A stretch of DNA of 64,000 nt from Microplitis mediator (lineage: Eukaryota; Arthropoda; Insecta; Hymenoptera; Braconidae). The stretch lies in contig NC_079975.1 in NCBI RefSeq assembly GCF_029852145.1, positions 682,001 to 746,000 of the forward strand, read 5' to 3'. Numbering within the stretch: position 1 is the first letter of the stretch; each line of letters begins with the position of its first letter. Below the pieces are notes generated by a model. It saw nothing but the letters and a program-made list of their open reading frames with translations, made no database searches and was not told the origin of the DNA. A program made the translations under genes and the position numbers. Positions 11,953 to 24,700 of the stretch are shown here, piece by piece.

Positions 11953-12802
11953 GCACCGTCTAATGTCTAACCCGCGGATTACGAGCTCAAGCTTGTGCAC
12001 AAGAGATATGAACCATTTCCCGGCGGTTATTTAGTTACACTCGACATCAGACTGCAAGGTGAAAGGATTCGTGAAAGTGTATAGCATAACAAAGTATATA
12101 TTTTATACATATACGTGCATAGGGAGTGAGAACATTTTTTATTTTTTTTTTTCGCTAAAATATAAATTTATACTGCATATATATTCTTTTGTATCTGCGG
12201 TTATAAACGCTAAGGATCATTTTATAAATTATTTTAAATATCCAACAGAACGTCAACTAACTCAGTAACTGGTAACTGGTAACTAGTAACTGTAGATTGT
12301 ACTGTCGATAATTATTGTTTGTTATAAAATATTATTCAGAGTCATCAGACTTTCATTTTGTCTCGAGACTTTTATGATTTTAATTTTATTATATATTTTA
12401 TATTATTGTGTTGTGATTATTATTATTGTTGTTATTATAAGACTGTGAGAATAGTTTGATTTGAATGAGAGACAAATAAAAAAGAGACGAGAAGAGATAA
12501 TCGATTCGGTGCGCTCGATTCCCCGCGACCACTTACGGATTCGAAACGGGCGCTAGTTTTTTCCACGCTTTTCGCACCTTATGCTCTCTTATTCCTTCGT
12601 TATTCCAACGTGTTGATTAGTATCGGCTTATTAACCTTTTTTTGCGCTCCACGCTAATTGATTGACATTTTTTTTTTAATTACTTTGAATTTTAAATTTC
12701 ATTTCGCTAATTAACGAATTTTACTATTTTATTTTTACCCAATAATGGGCTCTAATTAATTAATTAATTATAATTTAATGATAAATTGAAAAAATTTCTT
12801 AC

Positions 12803-12880
12803 CTTGCAACCCTCGCAAGTAAATGCACCGAAATGGAAGCCCGCTGCCGGTTCGCCACAAACTTTGCACTGTTGATTCAT
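12803..12880 (-). CDS. kni: Knirps-family nuclear receptor, coding exon 1 (zinc finger 1)
   Basis: This 78-bp exon encodes residues 1-26, MNQQCKVCGEPAAGFHFGAF followed by TCEGCK. It supplies the four cysteines of finger 1 (Cys5, Cys8, Cys22, Cys25) and the first part of the P-box that reads the DNA half-site. It is too short for a simple ORF search. It ends at a good donor (TGCAAG|GTAAGAAA) and joins exon 2 in phase 0, giving a gapless knirps-family DNA-binding domain. The ATG is the first codon of the exon: the bases just upstream on the minus strand are TTTATCTTGCAG, a good acceptor. The 5' UTR and promoter must therefore lie above 12881. The conserved MNQ start of the family supports this initiation codon. 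Confidence 0.95.
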
Positions 12881-15800
12881 CTGCAAGATAAACAAGAAAA
12901 TTAACAACATTATTCACGAGATTATTAAACAGTAGCTGTGAAGAAAAAAAATTTCAAGGTCAAGCGTGAAATAAAAAGTAATAAAATTCCCTCTGAAAGG
13001 AACAATCAAAAGCCAAAAAAATTTGGGGTAAAAAAAAGCGGCTCCATAAAAATGCGGGGGAGGATAACCGGTTTGCTCCAAAATTAAACATCCGAGTATA
13101 GACGAGCAGTTAAAATTTTTCCTTTATCGACGGTTAGTGCGCATTATTTCGTGTTTATGCTTTTGGGCCCAGTGTCTGTTAGCGCGTACATACATGTATA
13201 AATATGAGTATTATTTTAGGCGGTAGAATTTAGAGAAACCATTAGGAAGCTTCGTTAGAACGAACGGAAACTCGTTCTCGGACTCTGTGTCCATAAATCA
13301 GCGCTATCTACCCGCCCGGTGCCATCTGCCGGACGGAGTTCCCGCTCTCGATGCCTTTTTTTCTCATTCTCAATGCTCGCCCCCCTCGCCCAAAACCCGG
13401 CCATACACTGCCACATAACTTGCATGCTCATATATATACACATATACTTTACAACTCCGGACCCATTTATTTTTAAAAACTAAACGGGAATAAAATTAGG
13501 CCACGATCTGATAAACACCCGCGGTCATTTTTACGACCGACTCGTTGTCTTTTTTCAACTTTTCTCACTATTTTATTGCCGGGGGCTAGCTTCTTTTCGT
13601 GTTTACTTTATCTAGGCTCTTTGCTCCCGATATAAATTTAAAGTTCACCGACACGTGGAATTTTGAATTGTGGAAACATTGAAAAACAATTAGGGCCAAA
13701 AAATTTGAGGATTCAAATCTTTAAATAATACAATGGCTTGGGACCAAAATAATTAGCCACAATTTTATTAAAAGGGGCAAGATGAGCCGCCGAGATAAAA
13801 AAAAATAACGGTTGATTATTTATATTTATTATTTCAAAAACGTATCAATTAATTCACAAGCCACGTTTACATCTCAATTTATATATTAAAGAATATCTCA
13901 CATACCCCCGGGCGGTAACGTGTTTAGATATTTGATTAAAAAAAAATTATAATTTCTACCTCGGTTTGTTTATTTAAAAATAAAAATTTGACCCAAGGCG
14001 AAAGGCGGTAGGCCGAAATAAAAGAAGTAGGAAGTTAAAATGTTTTAAACAAGCGAGATTGTGCGTCGAGATATGATGATTGGTTTGGAAGTCGAGTGTC
14101 CCATCGAGGGTAAAGGGCGCACTAAAAGCTGCGCGGGTAAAAAACCGAGGGACTTAACAAACCGGCGAGCGAACTGGACGTTAACGAAGAGCACAAGGAC
14201 AATAACGAGTGGACAAAGAGTCTGTTGTTCGAGCATAGTCTCGGTTTTAACGCAATTATCCAGGAGTCAACGCTTCCTCCGCAGAGAGTTCTAATTACCC
14301 AGTGAGCTCTCGTTAAAATACCCGCTCGCTTGTTTATATGTATGTATGGGCAAAAACATCCCTCTTGATAGCTCACCGCGACCATTAAATATTTCATTCC
14401 CGAGTTCATTTATCTTTGGACTTTTTTACCCGACCAACTTTCCGCTCCTGGTACTTTTCGGCAGCCCAGATCTCCAATTAGCTCACACGCTATTTGCATT
14501 TGTTTATTTATTTATTTTTTTATAATTTTGCACTTTAAGAAAAAACTCCACTTGGAAGTCTCAAATTAACAGGATTTAATTCTTTCAAAATCAAATAAAT
14601 AAATTTAATTGGTATAATTAATTATACAGAGGGTAACAAAATATATATAAGTGACCTAGTACCCTAGTTATATTTTTTAACGTCAATATTTGCCGACACT
14701 TGCACGTTAATGAAGTCAAGTCAAGTAACACGCGTGCCTCAGTCGGCAAACTACAGTATTCATATTATATATCATATGCTATATATATATGTGTATATTT
14801 TTGGGGTGAAGAGTATATTCAAACGTCCAAAGTAGACGACAAGACACGGGAAGAAAAATAACACGCATTGGTATTTATTTCATTGTTCGTTCCATCCCAT
14901 CAGGGATCTAGTTGACTCGGGATTGAAGCCGGCCTTGCGCGGGGACACGGAGTAAGATATATATGTATGTATAAAGATGAGGAGCAGACGAGGGGTGAGT
15001 ATTTTTTACCCTAGTTTACGCACCATTAAATTCGAGCACGACGTTAATCCCTTTCATGACCTTTATTATTATTATATTTTATATTCTGGTACGTAGGTCG
15101 CGTCCCCATTTTGGACCCTGATATCTCAACCCTTTTGACTCTTGTCACTTTTCACTCTCATAAACTAACTTTCTCAATGCCTGATTTTCGTGCTTGTCCT
15201 GTTATGACTTTAGTGAACTGAAAACCAAAAAGAGACTACTTGCAAATTTTTTTTTTCAAATCTTTTATAGCTTGGGAACGATGACTAATTGTTTTACAAA
15301 GAAACTTTTTTCAAATACTATTTATTTACAAGGATTATTATTTTTTCAAAATTACTACTGTTACAAAAAATTTAAAAAAGTCTACTTCAACCCCAGATTT
15401 AAAAATTAAATTTAAAAGTTCCCAGTATTGAAAATTCTAAATTTAGTCCCCAAAAAAAAAAATGATAAATAAAATAAATCTTAGTTGTTTGTACATCTGA
15501 ATTCGTTTTTAACGATCGTTCTGATGGATGAATCGACATTGTCAAGTGAGATAGCGCTAAAAAAATAAAATAAACGCGTAAAAGGAGAGCGATGAGAAGG
15601 GGCAATAAATAAAAAAAGTAGGAGTAGATTTAAAAAGCGCTCCATAGAGCTGAGAGTGTTTGAATATGTCTGAGTGTGAGTGAGAGTCTGCCGGCAAGGG
15701 GAAGCAAGAGGGTGATGTTTGAAAAATGATTCTCCTTGGAGAGACACATCCACCGGGGGACGAATATCTTTCGGTTAATATTTTCGCGATCCGAGCAACA

Positions 15801-18158
15801 ATGTGCTCGAGCAGCAACCGGGAGCCGAGTAGACAATTAATAACTTTCTTCTCGAGGATCGTTTATCGCGACAGTTTAGCCTCGTTCCCGGGCCTAAGGG
15901 GATCCAATAATAGCTCAGCTCTAACCGAGTCGAGACCGAGACGGCAAATGCAATAAAACGAGAGAACGAAATTACGATAAAGGGAGAAGTGGCCAAGGAT
16001 TTTTTAAAACCGACATTGTTCGACTTCTCGAGCCGTGACCGATTCAATTTTTAACACGAGCCTCAAAGCCGCATTTGAATTCCGACGACACTTGAGTTGA
16101 TTTCTTTAAACCCTTTTTACTCTTTTTTTTTTTTTTTTCAATATACATATATATAAATTATTTTTTGTGGGTACTCTAGTCTATGAGTTCTCAGAATATT
16201 CTATAGCGTAACATAACGTCTTGGCAATTCGTCTTGCCTCTAAAAAACGTACACGATCGCCAGCTGTTGTTCCTTTGGTTCACAAGATCTTGCCTCGATA
16301 CTCGATACAATTTAACTCTGACTCATTATATCTTCATTTGTATTACTTCAAATAATAATAATACACTTACAGACCTTATGGCTCATATATTTATAAATAT
16401 AAGGAAACCAATGTTAATTCAGAATATATTTTAATAACAACAGATTAAGTGAGTTAATTCTTTTATTGCGTAATATTTTATTGTAATTTATGCGATAATA
16501 TTTTAAACGCTACTTCCATGACCATCATCATCATTATTATTGTAATTATTTTTTTAAAATTGCAGTTCTCACGTTTTGTAACCTTGTTAATTTATTTATG
16601 CATTTATTCGCTTCAATTCATATGCATAAAGAACAATTATAAATAGTAATTAAATATTTTATAATTTTATTTGATTCAAATTTTTTTTCAGTGTTTATTG
16701 TTGTTACGGTAATTGGTAAAAAAGTAAATTAATTTATCGATAAGGACTTGAAGCAATAGGTGGGGGAAAAAGTAAATATTTCAGTCTAAAAAAAAAAAAA
16801 AAAAAAATTCTTGTGAGTATTTGGGTGATGAATTCAAAAATTAAAACGTTTGAGCGGTGAAATTTATTTGGCGAAGGGTTTTTACAAGTGGGTAAGAGGA
16901 CTAGTTTACAGAGGGTCGACAATAGAGTGACACACCGCAGCCCCAGTAAAATAAGAATTTGCCTGAGATGTTTGTTGAGAGACAAAAAAAGTTAATAAAA
17001 GAAGTGCAATGGTAATAATGAGGACTGTAATAATACGAAGAATGGAAGAAGAGAGAAACGAGTGCAATAAATATATTTTGACATGGGAGTGCCTTTGTGA
17101 GCTTAAATATGCATAATAATTGTAACGTTTGCTTTTGGAAAGGCACCACCACTCGAGACACTGATCCTTTTTACCTCGACTTATTCTTTGGCTTTTGTTC
17201 TCCCGAATTGCCGGTAACAAATATTTTAGCAACACAAACCGACCACCAAACAAACTTACAGAGGGACACACCACTTTAATGTTTTCATTTCGTTGGAGCA
17301 CGTGTGCCGTTTTGTAAGTTTATTTGTGGTGGGGACGCTTATTTATTGCAAGTCCCAGTCTGCTTTTATTTCATAAACAATTCGATAAATTATTCAACCA
17401 AGCGAAATTACTTAGGCTCCAAAAATGCGTCTTCCATACTAATTTGTTTTAAATCGACTAAATTTGAAATCCTAATAATTGGTCATTATTAAGTATCAAG
17501 TATATTAATTGTCAAAACTTTGACAATAATTATAAAACTAAAATATCTCAATTATGATAAAAAAGTTTTTGCTCCAAATTTTGATCATTATATTTTTTTT
17601 TTGATAATTATTAATTTAGTGTCATTAAAATTCATTGCTTAGCAATGGAATAATTGTTAGGGTTTTTTAGAAATAATTTTTGATAAAATTTGGAGTAAAA
17701 AAAAGTAGTGGGCGTTGAAATCTCCCAACAAGCATTGAAATCACTGAGTACATACCTTAGAAAATATTTTTAACTCGAACGACGGAATCCAGCTGACAGT
17801 AAGTACAATAATTACTTGAATTCGTAGTGTAATCTCGTTAAATTTGAGAATAAAATCACAAACACATTATCGGTCCTCGCACTGAAAACTTCCAAAGTCC
17901 ACTAAAATTATGTTAGATTTTTTTCACTGAGTTTATAAAACCAAAATGCAGATACAGAAGACTGTAATCACGTTGATGATAATAAATATATGAAGATAAC
18001 AATTGAATAAATAATGTTTAATAACGTCCGTGGCTGCACGAGGTAGACGAGGTGCGGCCACGTCGATGGACGGGAGAGGACTAGCGCACTTGGAGCGTTA
18101 CGACCTGTTCGTCTGGCCGAAGGTGAGGAGACACACTCAGCACAAGAATCTCTCTTAC
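12881..18158 (-). other. Upstream (5' UTR) intron of the knirps-family gene; no coding exon seen
   Basis: The acceptor abutting the ATG at 12880 shows that transcribed, spliced sequence continues upstream. Most of this stretch is AT-rich. Less AT-rich patches at about 13255-13445, 14045-14430 and 15720-15960 contain short overlapping frames on both strands that I do not recognise; they are candidates for conserved regulatory DNA. A minus-strand donor-like site (CTAAG|GTATGT) lies near 17753. The upstream limit of this intron is unknown. Confidence 0.5.
17560..17706. repeat. Imperfect inverted repeat (ACTCCAAATTTT arms)
   Basis: The left arm, TTTTTGCTCCAAATTTTGAT, is matched by the reverse complement of the right arm, TTTTTTACTCCAAATTTTAT. 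The AT-rich centre is about 95 bp. It may be a small decayed inverted-repeat element; no target duplication was recognised. Confidence 0.45.
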
Positions 18159-18360
18159 CTGGCTCCGTCAATCTGCTGCTCTCTTGAGTCCGGAGTTGGA
18201 AGGGGCAAATGGGCCCGTCTGGATCGCCACGCCCGCGATCCGATCTGCCAATTGCTAACCGGCTGGGATCGGTACCTCAGCCAATCCAGCATCCGATTAT
18301 CTCGGAGGAGAGCGCTGTTGAACCCTCCCAGCTGTCTAACCGAGATTTCAGAGATTTTCT
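18159..18360 (-). other. Candidate non-coding first exon or promoter block of the knirps-family gene
   Basis: This GC-rich, CpG-containing block contrasts with its flanks. On the minus strand it ends in ACGGAGCCAG|GTAAGAGAG, a strong splice donor at 18158/18159. It contains ATTGGCTGAGG, a CCAAT-box-like word in reverse, near 18275-18287. The right orientation, the donor and the composition make it a candidate 5' UTR exon joining the acceptor at 12881. An opposite-strand open frame (18030-18458) also crosses it but resembles nothing known. Other donor-like sites further upstream are equally possible, so this is inference. Confidence 0.3.
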
Positions 18361-18967
18361 CGATCGGGGGGTACTGGGGCAGTATTGGAAACTCGAAATT
18401 ATTTTTGAAATGTTATATTTTATGTCATTTTATCACTCAACTATCATTCAAGTTCTAATTGATCATTCGTAAAAATTCACTAATTTTGAAATTTCAGAAA
18501 GATTATTTTCGGAAAGCTTTTCAAAATTTACTTTGTAAAGGCTCTTATATACTTCAGTCGGTCCTCGTTATAAGACTGAATTGCTGTATTTTTCATAAAC
18601 CAGATATCGCGATAGTTTGAGAGAGAAACTAATAGTCTTACAACGAGGTCTTACTGTATTTATAAAGCAGTGATGTGAAAAAAAAATTTTTCAAAAGTAT
18701 TCTGAAATTATATTGCTTTGAAAAGAAAAAGTAATTTCAACACGGAAAAAAATGAACTATATAAATTGAGAACGGAAAGTAAAATAATGATAGAGTGATC
18801 AATTAATACTATTATTCTAAACAGTAATTTTTTCATTTATGATTAAAACGTGAATAATTACAGGATAAGTATGAAAATTTATTGTCTATGCGAGAAAAAT
18901 TACTATTTGAACTTTAAAAATCGTAACTAATACTTGGAAAATTGAGGATACGTGTTATAAAACTATT
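18361..18967. other. AT-rich non-coding DNA
   Basis: No exon, RNA gene or element end is visible in this stretch. It would be upstream of the gene if the 18159 block is its first exon, and intronic otherwise. Confidence 0.5.
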
Positions 18968-19089
18968 ATCCCACACGGAAAAAGTATATATCCGTATATA
19001 TTCGGGCAAATCTGAATATATGCCTCATATGTGGCATGTATTCAGATTTGCCCGAATATATACGGATATATACTTTTTCCATGTGGGAT
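18968..19089. mobile_element. Near-perfect 122-bp foldback element
   Basis: The left arm begins ATCCCACACGGAAAAAGTA and the right arm is its reverse complement with very few mismatches. Arms of about 55 bp meet around CCTCATATGTGG. Such a palindrome would fold into one long hairpin. There is no coding capacity. CACACGGAAAAAG at the tip resembles the tips of the elements at 44183 and 51575. Confidence 0.8.
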
Positions 19090-20431
19090 TTGGAATGTTA
19101 AAATTCCCCATATTGACACCCGGGTTCCGGGTTATAATTTCAAATACTAATTTTTAAAGTTTTTTTCCGTAAACAGTTTCAAGGATTTTTTTTTATTGTT
19201 AATCCCATTACAGAAAGTAATATATAATAAATTTAAATCTATATAATTGTATAAATTTATCGGCCTTCTTATTTTCAAGGTAATTCGAACAATAAATATT
19301 AAAAACTACAATAATAGAATTATTTAATTTATTCATTAAAATTTTCTACTAAATAAATCGTCAAGAAAAATATCCGCACCTAAAAATGTCAAGAACTCGA
19401 TGAAAAATAATTTGTTTTTAAATTTCGCGCCAATGAACCATTCAAATTTTAAATAAAAAAAAAATATAAACAATTTAAGAGTTAGCATCGAAGTTTTGAC
19501 ATTACGATGATGATTTATTTTGGATATTCAAAGTCATTACATCAGGTAAAATGTATTGTCGAAAGTAAACCCTGTCACCAGATAAAACTTAATCCTCTTT
19601 CCGCACATTTGTCGTCAAACATAGTAAATTTGACCCTTTTGTAGAAGTTACTTTGAAGGATTGTTTCATCACTGACTTCTAAAAGTGTGTGTAAAGAAAT
19701 AAGCAAAATTACATTATAAGATCCCAAAGAAAATATTCCAGGTAATTTTCAAATGACGTCAGTATCATAATTTAGGGAATTAACTTTTTCATTTATGACT
19801 CTTCTTGAGTTATTTTCAACCCAATTTATAGTGGGCTTAGGTTAGAAGGTGGGTTGTGGATTAGGTTGATAAATTTACAACCCAATAGTGGTTGACTTGT
19901 CTAACTATGCCATGAGTACGGACGGCAACTCAGTACATTGTGTTAAAGTAAGAATTACCTATTCTGAATTACTTTAGAGTTAATTCACGGTAGCTTAAAT
20001 TAACTCTTAAATGTACATATTTCACTTAACAATACTTTGTAATCTCTTTTTTCCAAAAGGTAACTGCGATAATTGTAAATTAACTTTAGAAAAATTTACT
20101 CTTCCATTTTTCGGGTTTACGAAGTCTAGACGTGGGCGGAGCACTCAAACAATTAGGAAATCTACAACAAAAGTATTTTGCCTACACTATGTCGCCTATA
20201 TATATATAGTATATTGTTCAAAATATTACCAAATTTTTCTTATTTAACCGTTCAATATATTTAAACTTCAAAATTTAAAATCTATATTTTTTTCAAAAAT
20301 ATTTCTTTAGAATTCTTGAAGCCTAATTTTGTTAAAAATTTTCAAAAAATCTATTATAATAGTGAATAATAAATATGATTGATAAATTTTACCTACCAGA
20401 TTTTTTTTCGAAATTTTGACTTTTTTTTCCA
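19090..20431. other. AT-rich non-coding DNA
   Basis: I see only low-complexity AT-rich sequence and short chance frames. There is no splice-flanked exon or repeat structure that I can support. Confidence 0.5.
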
Positions 20432-20843
20432 TACACTGAAAAAAAGATTTATTTGAGCCAAAGATATCGTATATTTGGATATGGCCAAATAAATATTTAA
20501 TTGTGAGAAAGATATAATATATTTGAGTAGTTTAATTGCGTGAAATAAGTGATTTATTTGTGGTAAAGAAATGATCCAATTGCTACAAATAAATAAGGGC
20601 TTCAAATATATGTATAGTATCGCCAAATTTTAGGTTATTTGTCACAAATTTAATATCTTTACCACAAATATATCAATTACTTACCACAAATAAATTATAT
20701 ATTTCCGTCAAATTATAAAATTATTTGAATCAACTGTCATATTTTGTTGTACCAAATATATTTATTTGTCAGTAAGAAATATTCAAAAAAAAGCCACAAA
20801 TAAATTGATTTATTTGGGACAAATATTTCTTTTTTTCAGTGTA
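20432..20843. mobile_element. MITE family A, copy 1 (TACACTGAAAAAAAG tips)
   Basis: The ends are TACACTGAAAAAAAG and CTTTTTTTCAGTGTA, with outer TA consistent with a TA target duplication. The interior is rich in ATTTATTTG, CACAAATA and related words in both orientations. A nearly identical copy lies in reverse orientation at 42688-43096. Both contain the same short open frame, which follows from shared sequence and is not evidence of a gene. The copy similarity suggests recent movement. Confidence 0.9.
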
Positions 20844-21302
20844 GCAAATTTTAGAAATAATATTTAATAGATAATATTTAGAGTGACTATTAAGTGAATT
20901 TTACTGTATTTAAATAGTTATGGATAAATAAATTCCCCAGTGAATATAAATAAATAATTAGATGGGTTCGAAATTACGATAATTATTTTTGATTTGCTCG
21001 TACATGCATTACACGCTATTTAGAACCGATAAAATGTCGATGTCTGCTCACGGCAACGAGTTATAAATTAAGGATGATACCTTCAGGAAATTAAAATGAT
21101 ACAAGAAACAGGTTTTTTTATACTCGATTATTTTTATTATTTTTCTAGTGACACTATTTTTATCTATGATTTTATTTAATTCATTCCACTACATCATCAT
21201 CACCATCATCATCATTTTTATTATTATTATTTTCTTATATAAAAACCTTAGCTCTATTTGATATCAAGACATTGATTATCCTCACAATAAAATTAAAAAG
21301 TT
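20844..21302. other. AT-rich non-coding spacer
   Basis: No gene or element end seen. A short CATCATCACCATCATCATC run lies near 21192-21215. Confidence 0.5.
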
Positions 21303-21770
21303 CCCGAGTCGAAATATTAGACGTAAATTGAACGTTCTTAACGTTTTAAACGTAAATTGAACGTTTTTAACGTAAATTGAACGTTTTTAACGTTTTGAAC
21401 GTAGATTGGAGTATCATAAATTGAAAACATATTTATCACAAAATTAAAACCTATTTATACTTCCAATAAGAAAACATAAGCATACTAAAAAATTTTTTTG
21501 ATCGATTTTGTACTCCTGGATTATAATCACAAATATTGAAATAATTTAATTGATGTTATCATTAAACTAAAATCATAACTCATAAAATTACCACTTTTTT
21601 ATGAACCAAAATACAAAAAAATCGTTCAATTTATTTTCAAAACGTTAAAAACGTTTAATTTACGTTTGAAACGTTAAGAACGTTCAAATTACGGTTAAAA
21701 CGTTAAGAACGTTCAAATTACGTTCAAAACGTCAAGAACGTTTAACTTACGTCTAATATTTCGACTTGGG
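21303..21770. mobile_element. TIR element with GTCGAAATATTAGACGTAA ends
   Basis: The left end CCCGAGTCGAAATATTAGAC and the reverse complement of the right end, CCCAAGTCGAAATATTAGAC, form a clear inverted repeat that continues with GTAA. Just inside both ends are tandem words of the type AACGTTCTTAACGTTTTAAA and TAAATTGAACG. The middle is unrelated AT-rich sequence without coding capacity. The tip matches that of the element at 2407-2772. Confidence 0.8.
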
Positions 21771-24700
21771 TTCAATAACAAAAGTATATTTTGATTTATA
21801 AGTTAGCGATGCAAAAAGAGTGAGTGTAAAATCAATAGATTTAAAAGCAACGTTTGAAAAGTTTTAAAAGCCATATGACAAACATGGAAGGCTAGTAAGG
21901 CGCGCTGATTGTTGATCAATTGGCTGTAAGTTAATTCGACTCTAGGACGTTACACATTTATATATATATGTATATAACTTTTAAAGAATATGATGATAGA
22001 CATTACAAGTCGTTTCTCATTCGTTCCGCGCGGAATCCGTCGGGTTCACGCGCTCCGAACCAAAGGTTTACTCTCTGTTCGCCACTCTACAAATAATATA
22101 CCCTACTATCCATATATATATGTACATAAAACCAACATATATATTCTTGTTATACTATATGTTTGCTCGTCCATGCGGAAGCGTATTCGAGGAGGCAGAT
22201 GGGGCTAATATGAACTCGATTCCGTGTCACAAAGCTCACAAATATCAACTCGCTTTTTCGGTTTATCCACTCGCATGGAAATGTATAACATTTATCATCC
22301 ACTTTTTATTGCCTCGACTTTTCTGTAAGTTTTTATACTAAAATTTACTTGCTCCCAAAAATTAGCTCCATGATTTTAAATTTCCACTGGCCTCCGTTCG
22401 AAATTTAAATGTAAATAAATCACTGCCTCATTCGGTGATTCAAGAGTATTGAATTGAATACTCCCAAAAATTGTGTAACATGCATATTTTATTCTGTCAT
22501 ATATTTATTGAGTATATATGTATATAAGTATATTTTATTGAAAAGACTTTAAAATATGCTTCAGATTCAAATTCTTTTGGATTATCAACTTGAACAAGCT
22601 CCTTCACCTCATTTCTCTTTTTGTTCCCTTCTTGTATACATATATATTTGTCTCTTATATATATGTATGTACAAATATGTATAAAAGAACGCGACCTCAA
22701 CACAAATTAAATAAAAATTTGTTTTATCACATTTTCGCTTTCACGGAATACCAAAAGGTTTTTTTTTTTTAAATAAATAACATTAAAAAAAATATAAAGA
22801 CGACCCACGATACATCGAGTGTCTTCTTATTCGTCTCCCACACGCTAGACTTTCCCTTTTCGTTGCGTCATTTTAGATACTAATTGAATCCGATCTCAAA
22901 ATCTGTTTTTTTTTTTATTTTATTGTGAGCAGTCTACTAAATTATAAAAATATTATTCTTGAGAAAATGGGACAGTTGAACACGAATTTGGGCATAGAGT
23001 GAGTTATATATATATGTGGATGAAATAAATCGAGGCAAAGAAAAATGGTGAGACCACCTTGGATGATCACCCTTGCTGTTTCTAGTGTGTAGCGTCCGTC
23101 CCGCGAGCGTCTTGTGGGCAAACATCCTTTGGTCACGCTTTGGGACGGCTCGAGTGCCCATTCACCACTCGGACTTATTTTCGGGCCCGAGACACAGTCG
23201 AGTGACTACACACTGCTCTCTTGGGCCTCGTGGGCTACATCGGAGGTGTGCTGGGTACATACGTCCATCTGAAAAAAATAAAATCGGAAGTCATTTTGTA
23301 CTGACGCACACGTTAAACATATGTCAAATATACATTTAACCCCAAGAGTTTTAACGCTCTTTTTTAAATTTAATCATTTTTTTGCCTCTCAAAATTTACA
23401 TATTTTTTTGGTCATTATACTTTTTTTAACTTCAAATCAATTTTTTTAGCAATAGTTGTTTGGAAAATTTTCTTCTAGATGAAATCTGAACACAGTTCAA
23501 AAAATTATTTATACCCAATAACAGCCGAAGCCAAAAAACTGCATAACGAAATGATCAAATTTAGAATAATAATGAAAGTAAATAAGTTGATTATACTTTT
23601 TAGTGAATAAAAAATCCTGTTGGATTACAATGTATATTTTAAACGAAGAATAGATACATATGTATATAAATGTATGTACAAAAACGTCAAAAGCGTGACT
23701 AATTGGGAAGGATAGAGAGAGAGAGAGAGAGAAGCGAAACCGCGATACTAACTAGCTTCAGAAAGGCATATCGACATCTGTCAATTCGTCCCGGACCTCG
23801 TCCTCGGTGATTTTTCAAAACCACACCCGACACAACAACAACAGTGTCTCTCCGACAATCTTCTCCATCATCCGGTGCACGCAGAGTTTGAAAATAACCC
23901 AGGACATTTTTCAGTAGCACCACTCGAGAGTAGCAAATGTGTGTGAATAATTGATGAATGCCACTAACGAGACTCTAGTATATATAATAATAATAAAGTT
24001 TAGTCATTAATCGTCATTATTATTGTCACTGAATATCATTTAACGACGACGTATCCAATTCACACACTCGTGTGTTATTTTGCTCGAGCACTACACATAT
24101 CGCACCATACTCTAGCTGGGTTACGAAATATATTCGCTCCAAGATTTTGCCCATACATTCATTAAATTACCTAAATTTGTCTAAAAGTATTTAAAATACC
24201 CATAAAGTTTACGTTTTAACGATCGCGAGACACTTAACGATTCATGGAACACTTTTTTTCTGTCCTTGTCTCTTTTATTATATTTTTGTTTATTTATGTA
24301 CTTTAGTTTATTTTGTTTTATTTAGTGGACGTAACGGCAGTTACTTTTTTAAAGGATCGTTGAGCAAGAGACCAGGAAATATCAAGATTACGAGGCATTT
24401 TAGCAAACTTAATTTGTTTTTTGTGAATGAAAAATTTACGTTTCGTCGACTCCGCGGGAACTGAAACGCGATATCTTCGGCAAGACTACCAGCCAACCAT
24501 TTTGTCCACTCGGACATTTAATATCCCGCTGATCAGAAATTTTATTTTTTATTTTATTGGTTTACGCGATTTTTAAAGATCTCTGTCCTTGATGAGAACG
24601 CCCACGTTACTATTTATAGTTTATTATTTTATATAAATATTATCATACTCCTCAATGCTAAAGAAAGCTATAAATTTTTTTATTAATTGTTATTACGAAT

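Larger units (their letters stand above)
4648..12802 (-). other. kni: Intron 1 of the knirps-family coding region (about 8.2 kb)
   Basis: The intron is bounded by the donor CAAG|GTAAGAAA at 12802 and the acceptor TTGTTACAG at 4648. It is phase 0 and splits the P-box between Cys-Lys and Ser-Phe-Phe, a plausible natural intron site in a nuclear-receptor DNA-binding domain. It contains GA, AC and TA microsatellites, the GC-rich island at 6130-6500 and the TIR element at 8425-9055. Elsewhere it is AT-rich with no exon I can support. Long introns of patterning genes often carry enhancers; none can be identified by eye. Confidence 0.9.

Noticed and set aside
16906..17301. 131-codon minus-strand frame with hydrophobic C-terminal half
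   Set aside because: Low-complexity composition, unrecognised and without splice support.
18030..18458. 142-codon plus-strand open frame
   Set aside because: Unrecognised, crosses a GC-rich block with overlapping frames and runs into AT-rich DNA at its end.
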